Below are positions 24,301-35,384 of a stretch of 64,000 bases of DNA, in pieces (the first letter of the stretch is position 1; each line of letters begins with the position of its first letter). The stretch is from Ceratorhiza oryzae-sativae (lineage: Eukaryota; Basidiomycota; Agaricomycetes; Cantharellales; Ceratobasidiaceae). Position numbers and translations under genes: made by a program. A model generated the notes under the pieces. It ran no database searches and was not told the origin of the DNA. It worked only from the letters and a program-made list of their open reading frames with translations. The DNA is taken from contig JARWMV010000235.1 of the NCBI GenBank assembly GCA_030998015.1, forward strand, positions 496,001 through 560,000. Reading direction: 5' to 3'.

Positions 24301-27300
24301 AATCCAGAAATTCAATCCTTGGTTCCCACACTCCTCAAAGCTATGGTTGATCCAGATAAAACCTCCAATGCCCTATCGAGCCTGCTCAAGACTTCGTTCG
24401 TACATTATATTGATTCTCCCTCACTTGCCCTGGTAGGCTATTTTGTTTACGGGTGTGTTAGTATTAGGCTGAAAGGCGAGTTTACATAGCTCGTACCCAT
24501 CATTGTTCGTGGCCTTAAGGAGCGCTCGTCTGACACCAAGCGCAAAGCCGCACAGATTGTCGGCAATTTATCTTCACTGACAGATTCTAAAGATTTTATC
24601 CCATACTTGTCTGAATTTATGCCGCTTGTTCACGTTGTTCTGGTGGACCCTGTTCCCGAAGCTCGGGCGACTGCCGCTAAATCACTGGGAACCCTCATCG
24701 AGAGACTAGGCGAAGCCAACTTCCCTACCATGGTGGCCGATCTTTTACAAACACTCAAGACCGACACATCGGGGGTTGACCGACAGGGAGCTGCACAAGG
24801 GTTATCAGAAGTCTTATCTGGACTTGGTATGGAGCGAATGGAAGGGCTACTACCCGAAGTTATTGCCAGCGTCAGTAGCCCTCGACCATATGTCCGCGAG
24901 GGCTTCATGTCTTTGCTGGTCTACCTACCTGCAACATTTGGACATCGCTTCACGCCACACTTGTCTCGAATCATCCCGCCAATACTCAATGGCCTCGCCG
25001 ATGCGGAGGAGAGTGTGCGCTCAGCCGCCATGAAAGCCGGTCGCATGATTGTTTCAAACTACAGCTCCAAGGCGATTGATCTTTTACTACCCGAGTTGGA
25101 GCGAGGCATGTTCGACTCCGGCTGGCGCATCAGGGTGAGTATTTAATGACATTACTATACAACACCTAACTTACACGAGTCCAGCATTCGTCAGTCACGC
25201 TGATGGGAGAACTATTGTTCCGTGTTTCCGGGATCAGTGGAAAGGCAGAAATTGAGGAAGACGAGGAAGCTGTCGATACCACTGCTGCAGAGAGCTCTCG
25301 TCGCGCTCTTACAGAAGCCTTGGGCAAAGAGCGCCGCGACCGTGTTCTGGCTGCGTTGTATATCATCCGCCAAGACTCGGTGGCGGCTGTCCGTGTTGCA
25401 TCGATTCACGTTTGGAAAGCCCTTGTCGCTAACACGCCTAGAACCGGTACGTTATAGATCATATATGCGTGTGAGAGCTACTATGAAGACTTCATTCTTG
25501 TAGTCCGGGATCTACTTCCGATGCTCATCGAAAAAATCGTCGATTTATTGGCCAGCCCAGACTCGGAACAGCGCGAGGTACGCTAATATATTTGTGTTAT
25601 CGAATTTAGTCTGATGCAATGTGTAGACGGCTGCGAGGACGATTGCCGAACTCTGTCGGAAGCTGGGGGAAAAGATTCTGGGAGAAATTGTTCCTCTGCT
25701 TCGATCAGCCGCCAACTCTCCTAACCCCGCAACTCGCGAGGGCGTATGCCTGGTTCTCACCGAAATTATGTGAGCAAATTATTTCTCTCCACCAGTTTAG
25801 CTCGATGTAACCGGTGAATGCAGGCTTAACACCACGGAGTCGCAACGGGAAGGGCACGAAGCAGAGATTACTGCGGCTGTTCGTGTGTCCTTGGTCGATA
25901 CATCCCCCGCCGTTAGGGCGGCTGCGGCCCAAGCGTTCGATGTATTGCAAGAGCAACTCGGAGCTCAAGCAATCGACCAGACTATCCCAACATTGCTTGA
26001 GGCACTACGGGATTCAACGGATACATCAGGCACCGCTCTGCAAGCACTAAAAGAAGTTATGATGGTGTGTAGTGTGCTCAAATGTTATCACTATTAACTA
26101 AGAGTGGGTTCAGGTCCGCGCCACGACAGTATTCCCGGTTCTTATTCCAACACTTATTGCTCAACCGATTACGCATCCAATGCACGAGCGTTTGCCTCAC
26201 TAGTTACTGTTGCGGGGAATGCGCTCAGTAAACGACTGACCCAGATCCTCACGGCGTTGGTCAAGTCTGTGGAATCAGAACAAGACGAAGAAACTGCAGA
26301 AGCTGTTAAGGAAGCAGTTCAGGCTCTCCTCGGTTCTATTTCTGACGCCGAAGGCCTGAACACTTTGATGATGTTACTACTTGGATGGTATGTCCGGTCT
26401 GAACCTCGTGTGTTTATGAATTTACGCTTCGGAATAGGGTCAAAAACGACAGCCCAAAGCGCCGCATTAGCGCAATCAAGTTCTTTTCGATCTTTTGCGA
26501 GAATACTGAACTGGACTTTGAGATCTACCGGGTTGACTGGATTCGCGTCCTGGTCCCTATGCTTGACGATACGGACGCCGAAGTTGTCCAGGCTGCCTGG
26601 GATGCATTGGACGCATTTATCAAATCAATTGGTAAAGAGGATCTTGAAGGGCTGTCCGTCCCTCTCCGTCGCGCGATCGAGTCCACAGGCGCACCAGGTC
26701 GACACGTTCCAGGTTTCGGCCTTCCAAAGGGACTGTCCCCGCTCTTGCCGATCATTTTTGCCGGTCTCACAACTGGAAGCAGCGAACAGCGCGAGCAATC
26801 TGCATATGCAATCGGAGATCTTGTTGAGCGCACGGAAGAATCTGCCCTCAAGCCCTTTACTACTCAGCTTACCGGCCCACTCATTCGTGTTATCACACAA
26901 GCCACGACCTACCCGCCAGCGGTTAAATCTGCCATTCTCTCAGCGCTCACCACATTGCTCTCAGTCGTTCCGACGTTCGTACGGCCGTTCTTCCCACAGC
27001 TGCAACGTACATTTGTCAAGGCCGTACAGGACCCCGCCAGTTTAGCGGTACGAACCCGTGCAGTAGAAGCCTTGGGAGTATTGATGAAGAGTCATACCCG
27101 TGGAGATGTGTTGGCCGCCGAGTTACTCAAGGAAATTCGGGCAGTTTCATTCCAGGACGAAGCGATCGCGGCAAGTCTGGTACTTGCGCTCGCAAGTGTG
27201 GTCAAGAATTCGGGTGCTAATGTCGGCACCGCGACTCGTCAGTCGATTGTCGACCTGATCATGGAATCCTCTGGCAAGAACGAAGCCGGTCAGGCGCATC

Positions 27301-27728
27301 ACGGTGGGTGACAGAGTGCAGTATCAAACATACGGTGCTGATTTCCTACTTCTAGAACATTATAACGCGGCAGTTGGTCAACTTTTCGCTTCACTAGGCG
27401 ACCAGCCGGATGTTAAACCAATCATTGAGTGAGTCCTCGCTTGTTCCTCCTGGGTTGCAGCCCAAAGCTGACATCCTAAACCAGTGCTCATATCCTCGCA
27501 AACACTGCTACCTCGCCACTTGCCTCCCATCTCCTCCTTGCGGTGGTGCAAGAATCCCCTCAAACACTTACTACATTCAAATGCGCCCCTTCAGCCGTGC
27601 GCAAGATTGTACAATCTATCGGCAGCGACCAGCCTAACATCTCTCGCCCTGCTCGTGAAGCCAAGGACGTGTTGAAAACCTCGGCGGTCTGGAAGGATGA
27701 TGCGGGTGTGCAGGCCGCGTTTGCGTGA
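18339..27728 (+). CDS. GCN1: eIF2-alpha kinase activator GCN1, HEAT-repeat protein
   Basis: GCN1 binds ribosomes and passes the uncharged-tRNA signal to the kinase GCN2. The first exon starts MSKADIHSWIAAAQDD. HEAT repeats run through the whole gene. The central eEF3-like block is unmistakable in the long exon 23227-24489 (PWPARAAVADAFRHVAPSF; TKYAERRGAAYGIAGVAKG; QWRTKKGSIELLGAMAYCAP). It continues with VDRQGAAQGLSEVLSGLG and PRPYVREGFMSLLVYLP, followed by the region that in yeast binds the GCN2 RWD domain. The C terminus is AREAKDVLKTSAVWKDDAGVQ. The span of 9.4 kb minus about 20 introns fits the usual 2,600-2,700 residues. One frame break occurs at 26174: a second C there would join VFPVLIPTLIAQPIT to NARAFASLVTVAGNALS, as in the family. 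Confidence 0.95.
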
Positions 27729-28253
27729 TCTATGATGAACGAATCAATGTACCAAGGAAATTAAGATTGACATTTTGCAAGCTGCTCGTCGCATCCGCGA
27801 CCTACGTTGGCCGTTAGCAAATAAACAATGACCCTAGTTCACCTTAGGGTTGCCCGAAAAAATAAGATATGGCGATAGGATACGATTTTAAGTAACCGCT
27901 AGATCGCTGTTTGAATTGTACGCATTGAACAGCAAACGAAGACATGGGAGGGGTAATATTCTACTGGCCCTGTATACTAACTATATGCGTGGCTCCCGGC
28001 GATGCGTGTATCCGCACGGGCCGTGCATCCAATTCCCACTGGTAGCTGCGCCACGCTCTCCAGCAAATCCCCTAGTTTACGCGCGAATACCTACATACAC
28101 GCTCGAACGATGTCGATCTTTATTTTATATTCTCGCTTCTCCAGTCGTTTCCTTTCATTTCTATCACATTCTCGCACAGCGTGTAGTTTATGCCTTCAAT
28201 TATACATGTTTCTACTTCCTCTATTCTGATACTCAACCCTTCCATATTGAATG
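27729..28253. other. Convergent 3' intergenic region, GCN1 / GGPP synthase
   Basis: AT-rich spacer between two stop codons, expected to hold both 3' UTRs and polyadenylation signals. I see no gene in it. Confidence 0.5.
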
Positions 28254-29731
28254 CTAGTCTATTTTCATTGAATCTAAGAATTTGGTCAACCCGACGTTCC
28301 CACCCAGCCGCTCGATTTCGGCCCGCGTTTGAGTGTCCAATTTTCTTAGGACACCTGAGCATGCTTCAGCATCCAACTTGATCAAAAAGACGGCGAGGAA
28401 CTCACCTCGTGTGTACTCAAACGTCCCGGTATGTGTGTCCATATATGATATCACATGTGTCTTCAATGTCGGTGTGCTTGGTCGTTTTTGCAATACATCT
28501 TTTAGCATTGGCGTCGATACCATTCACAGAAGATATGGATGGAAAAATGGGACGTACTCAAAACCTGTCGGTTCGTCATGTCCGCCCTTATGGAATGTAC
28601 AACCGGAAAGGAGAACTTCCCTTCACTTAGATCTTCGGCGAAGCCTTTGTTCGATGTGTACTACAAAATCTAAGATGAAATAGAGGAGAAGAGAGCGGGG
28701 AATAGGCATACGGATGTAGATTGCAAGTTCATATAGTCGTCTCGGATTTGAAAGTATACGCCAATAAGGTTCACGAGAGGGACGTAGTCCCTAACAGCCC
28801 AATCTTGGATCAGTCGATTCCCCCCTTGATAATTTGAGAAAATCAAATCGGGACCCACACGGCAGGCTCTACAGGGCTCATCGCCATCATTAATTTAATG
28901 GCGATGCGGAACAAGCCACCAGTCTCTGGTACACCTCTCAGTTGCAAGGACGGTAAGGAGAAAAGAGGCACAGGGCATACTGTTATTGACCATCTCGATA
29001 TATTCCCTCTCCGTCGGACAAGTCAAAGTATCGCGCCACAAGAGATCTAATCCTTGCCCACGGTGTAGGTTGAGAAGTTCGTCCGTGACGACCCGGTCGA
29101 GGTCGTTTACCTTATGCGAAGCTATCCAAGTTGGGTATCGTTAGATCGGAGCTTGGGGGAAAGGGCTGGACCCATACCTTGATTGTCCCGTAATTTGAAC
29201 AACTCTTGATACGCCAAAAAGTAGACATAGTTGGCTGTATTAATCGTCTGGGGTATTCCATAAATCTTGTGTGCTACCGGGGCACCTCGACGGAGTTGAG
29301 AGTTGTCTTCAATGTCGTCTATCCTGGATTTATGATGCCGTTAGTTCAACCGGCACAAAAAAAGGCAGGAAAGGGCCGGGGAGGGACGCACATCAAACTC
29401 GCGTTGTGTAACATGTTCACCACACTCGCAATCACTTCTAAATCCTTCCTCGGGATCTGGAGCCAATAGTTGAACGCTTCGATCAGACGAGAACGCATGT
29501 CCTTGCCTGGATTCGAGGTGATATACGTGAACGGTTCGAGGATTGTCTGTTACGTCCAGAATCTGTCAGATGGACAAATGGACAGAACGAGAGGTGGCTT
29601 ACAGTCTCGTCTTGTGCACGCCATTCCGGTTGTTGAGAGAGTTGTGGAAGAATGTTGTCGTAGTCGGTTCGGATGGTGGAGGCATGATTGCGTAGGCTCG
29701 GCGACCTTTTGATATTGGGTTTTTGAGACAA
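28254..29731 (-). CDS. BTS1: Geranylgeranyl diphosphate synthase (trans-prenyltransferase); 5' end unresolved
   Basis: Builds C20 geranylgeranyl diphosphate for protein prenylation and terpenoids. Exons read [20 protein letters not shown], then HNASLM joined across an intron to [13 protein letters not shown] (first Asp-rich motif DDxxD), then [19 protein letters not shown]. Next is the second Asp-rich region [12 protein letters not shown] (about 28740), [15 protein letters not shown] (about 28600), and the C terminus [12 protein letters not shown]. Length and order match fungal GGPPS. The first recognisable exon reads TTG TCT CAA ... from 29731 with no in-frame ATG. A TATTAG acceptor-like site just upstream suggests that the start codon lies in a further 5' exon. 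Catalytic motifs look intact. Confidence 0.88.
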
Positions 29732-30092
29732 GTGCGGACACTAATAGTCGTAGCCACAGTGTGTTTGAACACGCTGGGGCGACGTGGTGGTTATATCTAG
29801 AAGTTCAGCATAGGCGCCCTACGAGTGAAACCTAAATCAAGCAGTCCGGATGGGGGTGCGCGGGGGCTCATTTAATCAAAGTGATTTGCCACAACCCTTT
29901 CCTATGACGTCTAACGAGAGAAAGGAGGCACAACATGGTTGGAATTACGTTATAACATGACACAAAAATGCTAACTGCGAAATATAAATAAGATAAAAGT
30001 GCAGTGGTATAGTAACACGCACGAGCAAAAGCATGACAATGTGGGAATAGTCCTTTGTGCCGCGAACAAGCATCCTCCTTCCCCTTATCACT
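29732..30092. other. Intergenic region with likely 5' exon/promoter of GGPP synthase
   Basis: Holds the sequence upstream of the first recognised GGPP synthase exon and the 3' flank of the CFEM gene. No ATG-starting exon in the right phase is evident close to the acceptor-like site near 29748. Confidence 0.4.
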
Positions 30093-30885
30093 TCAAACAG
30101 TAACGGCTACCAACAGAACAGCGGTCGCCACCCAAAGAGTGGTGCGCAGATTGAAAGTATCTGCGGCAGAGTTTGGGGCGGTTGTCGCGGAGGGCATGGA
30201 TGAACCCGTAGGAGTGGTGGATGTGGGTGGAGGCGGATATGTGAGGCTCACTGAGACAATGTCGCAGAATTGCTATATCCATCAGCAGATCAGCAGCAAG
30301 CTCAGCCAATAGCTGTGATGGAGGCACTTCACCTGGCCAAGCTTTTCGGCGCTCGAGAGATCATTGGGACAATTGGACGCAACACATTGAACTGTGGTAT
30401 TGCGGAATCGTTCGCTGTTATGACGTGCCGTAAGAGTTAGGTCATTTGGAGCTGGAAGGATGTTACGCACTTCGTGCAGTAGCAGGCTACGTCGGTGATG
30501 GTGGAGCATCCTGTTTGGGAGATGGATACCTGGAGACAGTTCACAACTGGGTTACAGATGAGCAAAATAGTCTGGAATTGAACGTGAGAGAAAAGGGCAT
30601 ACCGCAGGGCGAGGCATCTCCGAGACTCGGGTAGGTTGTTGTGGTGGGTACAGCCGATGAGGTAGTCACCGTTGCTGTGCCGTTTGCGCTCACGGTCAGC
30701 GTCCCCGACAAGCTGGACGTTCCTGTCCTGGTTCCCGTCCCGGATCGAGTGCGGCTGGAGCTAGCAGAAGAGGTCCCCTCCGATACAGTTACGGAACCAG
30801 TCGGAGCGATGACGGTGGGCGGGATGGGCGTTTGAGCCGCAGCAAAGCCGATAAAAGTCAAGAGAGCGAGAGAAGCAAAACGCAT
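30093..30885 (-). CDS. CFEM-domain GPI-anchored cell-wall protein
   Basis: Start at 30885 gives the signal peptide MRFASLALLTFIGFAAAQ; the in-frame ATG seven codons upstream is less likely. A Ser/Thr/Gly-rich stretch with an imperfect SRTRSGTGTRTG repeat follows. The CFEM cysteine pattern is then read across two introns: DASPCGM, CLQVSISQTGCSTITDVAC, YCTNE, and FRNTTVQCVASNCPNDL. A Pro/Ser/Thr linker (PPPTSTTPTGSSMPSATT) leads to a C-terminal hydrophobic tail (TTLWVATAVLLVAVTV), the usual GPI signal. CFEM proteins of fungi act in wall stability, haem or iron capture and host interaction; which applies here cannot be told. The Asp in the spacing STITDVAC is the residue that binds haem iron in yeast CFEM proteins. 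It is divergent from UNG, with 212 bp between starts. Confidence 0.85.
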
Positions 30886-31097
30886 GGTGAATGAATGTAT
30901 AGTCAAATGTATTGGAATGGTGCCCAGAATATATGGAAATGTTGTCTTTTTCAGCGCCGAGCTCGAGGAGGTTGGGGACAGAAGTTGCTGTGCACCACCA
31001 GCCGGTCACATGACGGTTCCCCACGCCTCCAACTGATCCTCCAACGCGATCACCTGACCTGACCCACTACTCTCCCAACCACCATTTTCCGCACAGT

Positions 31098-32745
31098 ATG
31101 TCGCCTAAGAAATCATCTCCCAAGAAATCGTCTCCCAAAAAGACTCCAGTAGCAAAAACTGAAGACATCCCGGATGTGGTTGAGACCAATGATGAACAGC
31201 CGGAGGCCACGGCCTCGGTGCCCGACGCTGCTCAAGGTGCGGAGGAGAACTACTTGGACGACACACCCCGCCCTAGCCAATCGTCCGCTAACAAGTCTGG
31301 ATCCTCCAAGGCTGGTACAGCCAAACCCGAGGCGTCTGCGTCAACGGGAGAAAAACGCCAACGCAGGTGAGCCACATGTGATTTCAACATTCACCCATCG
31401 TACTCAATACCTGTCTATCTATAGTATAGCCGAGATGTTTGGTGGAAACAAGAAAGCACGGGCTACTACGCCCCCCGGTGGCGAACGCGCCGCTATGGCT
31501 TCGTCTTCTCCCGGTGGGCCAGACGCAGGGACATCCAAGGCTCCAGCAAAGCGAACCATCAACGGCGTACCTGTCCTGAAATATATTCCATTTTCACTTT
31601 CCGAGTTCCAGAATTCGTTGACGGACCGGCAGAAGGAGTTACTCCAGCTCGAATGCGATACATTTGGGTTGAGTTGGTGAGAATCTTCTTTCTTTCAGTT
31701 TTGCTTTCAACCAACCCCATGCGGATAGGTTCAAGATCCTCAAAGACGAATTCAAGAAACCCTATTTTATCAAGCTTAAAGAGTTTTTGTGGGAAGAAGG
31801 CGTTCAGGGAAAGGACAAAGTTTGTCCAAAGGTGTATCCACCAGGTACGCCCATTCAGTCTTGTCATGTTTGGAGCGATTGAATTAATCCCGTTTTGGTT
31901 TAGCGGCGGACATCTACGCTTGGTCGCGCTACACCTCACTTGGTAAAGTCAAGGTGGTAATTATCGGCCAAGATCCATATCATGGTCCTAAGCAAGCTCA
32001 TGGTACGTCCCCCCGCACGCTCGCTCATCCGTAGCAAACATTCCGTTTGGCATGAACAGGTCTCTGCTTCTCCGTCCGACCAGGCGTAGCCGTCCCTCCC
32101 TCCCTCAAAAATGTATGCGCCTCCCCTCTTCACGGGTCCCCTTAACTTATTGTCTAGTAGATGTACAAAGAGATCGAAAATACCTACTCGGGCTTCGTTC
32201 CCCCCAAACACGGCTCCCTGGTCTCATGGGCTAATTCTGGGGTTTTGCTGCTGAATACGTCATTAACAGTTCGAGCTGGCCAAGCGGGCAGCCACGCGAA
32301 CAAGGGGTGGGAGACGTTTACTGACGCAGTTGTAAAGGCTGTCGACAAGTATGGTGGAGCCAACCTTCCCGGCGGGAACGGAGTCGGTAAAGGCGTCGTA
32401 TTTTTGGCTTGGGGTAGTTGGGCTGCGAAGCGGGTTGCAGGATTGGACAAGGCGAGTCGCCGCGGCCAAGTTTGCGAACATTTACTAACAAAAGTTTGTT
32501 GGACTCTAGAAAAAGCATTGTATTCTTACGAGTGCGGTGAGTCGGCATTGCTTTCGTGTCGAAAATGGGTGACTGACTCTATGTCGCAATAGCATCCCTC
32601 TCCGCTGAGTGCCCACAAGGGCTTCCTTGGCAACGGACACTTCAAAAAGGCCAACGACTGGCTGGAGACGAAATATGGCATTGACAGCAAGGTGGATTGG
32701 TGTACACTGGATGAGAATGCCAAGGAAGGAGATCCTCCCAAGTGA
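31098..32745 (+). CDS. UNG1: Uracil-DNA glycosylase with SPKK-repeat N terminus
   Basis: Family-1 uracil-DNA glycosylase, which starts base-excision repair of uracil in DNA. The water-activating loop GQDPYHG is at about 31970, the uracil-recognition strand [17 protein letters not shown] at about 32250, WGSWAAKR at about 32415, and the DNA-intercalation loop HPSPLS at about 32592 after an intron. The C terminus is [14 protein letters not shown]. The N-terminal extension of about 85 residues begins with three SPKK minor-groove-binding motifs ([14 protein letters not shown]). It ends with QRSIAEMF, a near-PIP box split by the first intron (31367-31424). About six introns are present. All catalytic residues are intact. 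An N-terminal extension with a PCNA-binding peptide is known from human nuclear UNG2, but there it lies at the very tip. Confidence 0.93.
31367..31424 (+). other. First intron of UNG, splitting the PIP-like motif
   Basis: 58-nt GT..AG intron. The codon for Ser of QRSIAEMF is AG before it and T after it. The alternative acceptor 5 bases downstream would break the frame. Confidence 0.7.
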
Positions 32746-33247
32746 GAGACAGAAATCTCACCGAAGCAACCGAGTGGAGAGGACAGACATCCAACATTTT
32801 TACCCCGTATCCAGTATTTATGTGCGTAGCATGTGCTTTAAGCATGAGTGCTTTCTTGTGTATAGTTCTATTGTACCTCGCCGTCATCTAGTTTTAATTT
32901 ATCTCGCTTTTACGAGCAGAATATTTTGATTGTATGCGCGTGAACGACGACTTCGATACTTGACCATTTCAGAAAACCAGTTGGACAGGAGACTTGGTCG
33001 GTTTAACATAACCGTTATGCAAATGGATAATTTGGTGAGAGTGAGGGGCCGGGTTCTGAAGAGAAAAGTGAACGCGAACTCAGCCTGTTTAAGTTCTTTG
33101 GTTCCTCAGCCCTTCCGTAGATACCATAAAGTCACATCGAGTTGGCCGTTGTATGCACTGCAATTCAACACAATATAAACCGGCCGATTGCCCCTAACGT
33201 AAACTTTTACACAATACCTGAGCAGAATTCTAGGCAGATTTGCACTT
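32746..33247. other. Intergenic region between UNG and the hemerythrin pseudogene
   Basis: AT-rich 3' flanks of two converging loci. I see no gene in it. Confidence 0.45.
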
Positions 33248-33885
33248 CTAGCTGAGCCCGTACCCAGCCTTGAACTCTTCTTTCAAGTTAATATGCTTGT
33301 CCAATTGTCCACACGTCCACATATCTCCTGGCGTAGGCATGATTGCATGTCTGACCAAAAGAACAATATGTCCGGGTATCTTTTTCCGAGTGTCATCAGT
33401 CTAAAGAAAATGCAGGAAGCAAGCCGAAGAGAGACTTACAGGAGGGAACTACGAATTATAACTCAAGTCTCCACTGACAAAGAGAAGAGGCACGTCCCAA
33501 AGCGAACTTGCGTCTCGCGCCTTTTTGTTGATTCGTTTTCGAGTGCTTCGAGTTCAGGAACAATAAAATGTTGTTGAAGCCTAGTCGACTACAGTAATGT
33601 CTGATCAGTCTCAACTGTTATGCTTGACCCATTTGATACACACCTTCATTGTCGCAACCTCTTCCTCCAGATGAACGGTCAGTATATCTGTTCCCTCTCG
33701 CATAATTTTAATGAACTCGTCGGCGTTGTATTCGGTTTTCCCGGTCAGGATAAATTTAACATGATTAAGTTGAACGAACTGATAAAGATGTTGTGCAGTG
33801 CGGCCATACGGATGGCATGCACGTTGTCGTACACGTTATTTTGCCACCCGCCCGGTAGGGTAAGGGTCAGTGGGTAGGTAGACAT
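33248..33885 (-). pseudogene. Degenerate hemerythrin-domain paralogue with internal deletion, frameshift and stop
   Basis: A decayed copy of the gene at 36271-37222. The first part, from an ATG at 33885 (MSTYPLTLTLPGGW, then HAIRMAALHNIFISSFN), matches the paralogue well. At about 33750-33765 it jumps straight to KFILTGKTEYNADEFIKIMR. The removed stretch in the paralogue is about 330 bp and carries the HEHHVIEG and AQHEDF metal-ligand helices. Further on, the reading frame shifts near 33510. A TAG at 33449-33451 replaces the Trp of SYNSWFPP. The tail still ends KEEFKAGYGLS and stop at 33248. Loss of the iron-binding helices means it cannot make a working hemerythrin fold. A transposon sits about 100 bp upstream of its start. 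Confidence 0.85.
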
Positions 33886-33983
33886 TGGGCGAGGTGGCAG
33901 GGCAGGAGGATGCGAGGACGGTGAGTTGACCGACGCTTCACAAGTCAAGCCTTATACAGATGTACGCTTGAATGAGCAAAGTA

Positions 33984-34210
33984 CACTTGCTGACAAAAGT
34001 CTTGCAGCATGTGACCTCAACTGCGATTTTCTGGACCGTTCGTCGTACGATGGACGAACGCGGAGGTTTCAGCCCTCATTCGACTAGTATATTATGTAGA
34101 CTACTATCTAAACTATATATGTACGAAAAACGGTGCGCTCTCGACGCCTGTGAGATGAGATATGGCCATCTTCGCACAGTGGGGGGCTGCAAGACTTATG
34201 TAAGTGGCAA
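33984..34210 (+). repeat. Left terminal inverted repeat of the Tc1-type element
   Basis: 227 bp, reverse complement of 35385-35611. Its inner end (GCTGCAAGACTTATGTAAGTG at 34186-34206, here as motif only) is itself an inverted version of its outer end, apart from a 4-base gap. Confidence 0.9.
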
Positions 34211-34281
34211 GCGCCCCTTGGACAGATACACAATTTTTGGGCAGTAGAATCACGGAAACATGTATTAATGAAAATAGAACT

Positions 34282-35307
34282 TTAGTACCGAGTGTTACCA
34301 CCCTTCGCATCAATTACAGCCTGTAGTCTAGACGGGGAATAGAATCATACAACTTCTCAATAAAACTATTAGGGATGCAATGCCACTCCTCCTCCAATGC
34401 CTTCCACAAATCATCTTGGTTTCGAGGCAAAACAGCACGAGAGCGAACCTTTCGATCCAAGAAGTCCCATACATGCTCAATAATATTAAGATCGGGGCTA
34501 GACGCAGGCCAAGGAGTGACAGGAATGTGATGAGACTGGAACCATTCCCGAGCAACGAGTGAAGTATGCTTCGGGTCATTGTCCTGCTGGAATATAATCT
34601 GGCGCGGCTTGAGCTTCTGATCCTTAAGTGTCCCTAGAAATGCATCTTGAAGGATCTCGGTGTACCTGACGCCGGTGAGTGTTCCATCGATGCGATAGAG
34701 GCGCCCCACACCTGCAGCTGTAATCACTCCCCACACCATGACACTCCCCCCACCGTGTTTGATGTGTTTCTTGGTGTTGAGAGGGTCCAACCCTTCGCCT
34801 GGCCTTCTCCACACATACTGCTTGCCATCTGACCCAAAAATATTGAACTTGCTCTCGTCTGAAAAGGTGAACCGGCGCCACACCATCATCGACCATTTGA
34901 TTCGCTCCGTGACCCAGGCAAGGCGGATACCCTTGTTTCGAGTATTAATGAAGGGAACCTTGTGCCTTATATACGCATGTAAGCCTACACCACGGAGAGC
35001 ACTGGCGGATTGTGGTGGGATGAAGGCTGGGAAAGAACTCGCGCTGAAGTGCAGTGGCTGTGTAGTTGCGAGTTCGAGCGATGGAAAGTGCAGCAAAGCG
35101 AACATCGGAAGGGGTGAGTTTGTGTGGGCGCCCAGCCTTGGCCTTGGTGGAGTATACACTGCGAAGTTTCTTGACCCTCTTGCATATCCTAGTGACTGTA
35201 GTGGGATGGATATGGAGCTCAGCACCAATCTTGTAAGTCGACATGCCCCGAGCGAGCATACTCATCGCAAGGGCTTGGGTTGCTGGATCAGAGTACTTGC
35301 CAGGCAT
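34282..35307 (-). pseudogene. Tc1-type DD34E transposase, two frame breaks
   Basis: Starts MPGKYSDPATQALAMSML with a helix-turn-helix (YKIGAELHIHPTTVTRICKR), then a paired-like second DNA-binding part ending FFPSLHPTTIRQ. The catalytic triad is seen in FSDESKFNIFG (D), QQDNDPKHTS (D) and SPDLNIIEHVWDFLD (E). There are 34 residues between the last two, so DD34E. GGGSVMVWGVI is also typical. The N-terminal frame breaks near 35001-35008, and the continuing frame runs to 34314. A second break near 34330 is needed to reach the family C terminus QAVIDAKGGNTRY and its stop at 34282. The total span (about 342 codons) is normal for Tc1. Either the copy is dead, or the breaks are sequencing indels like others in this window. 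Confidence 0.85.
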
Positions 35308-35384
35308 AGTAGAGAGTGTTAGAAGAGACTCGGAAGCTGATACTTTACTGGTCGAAAGTTATTGGGCTTAAATGCGCTCGCTAT

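Noticed and set aside
34738..35322. 194-codon plus-strand frame inside the transposon
   Set aside because: It lies antisense to the transposase, which has clear DDE motifs; the frame is a shadow.
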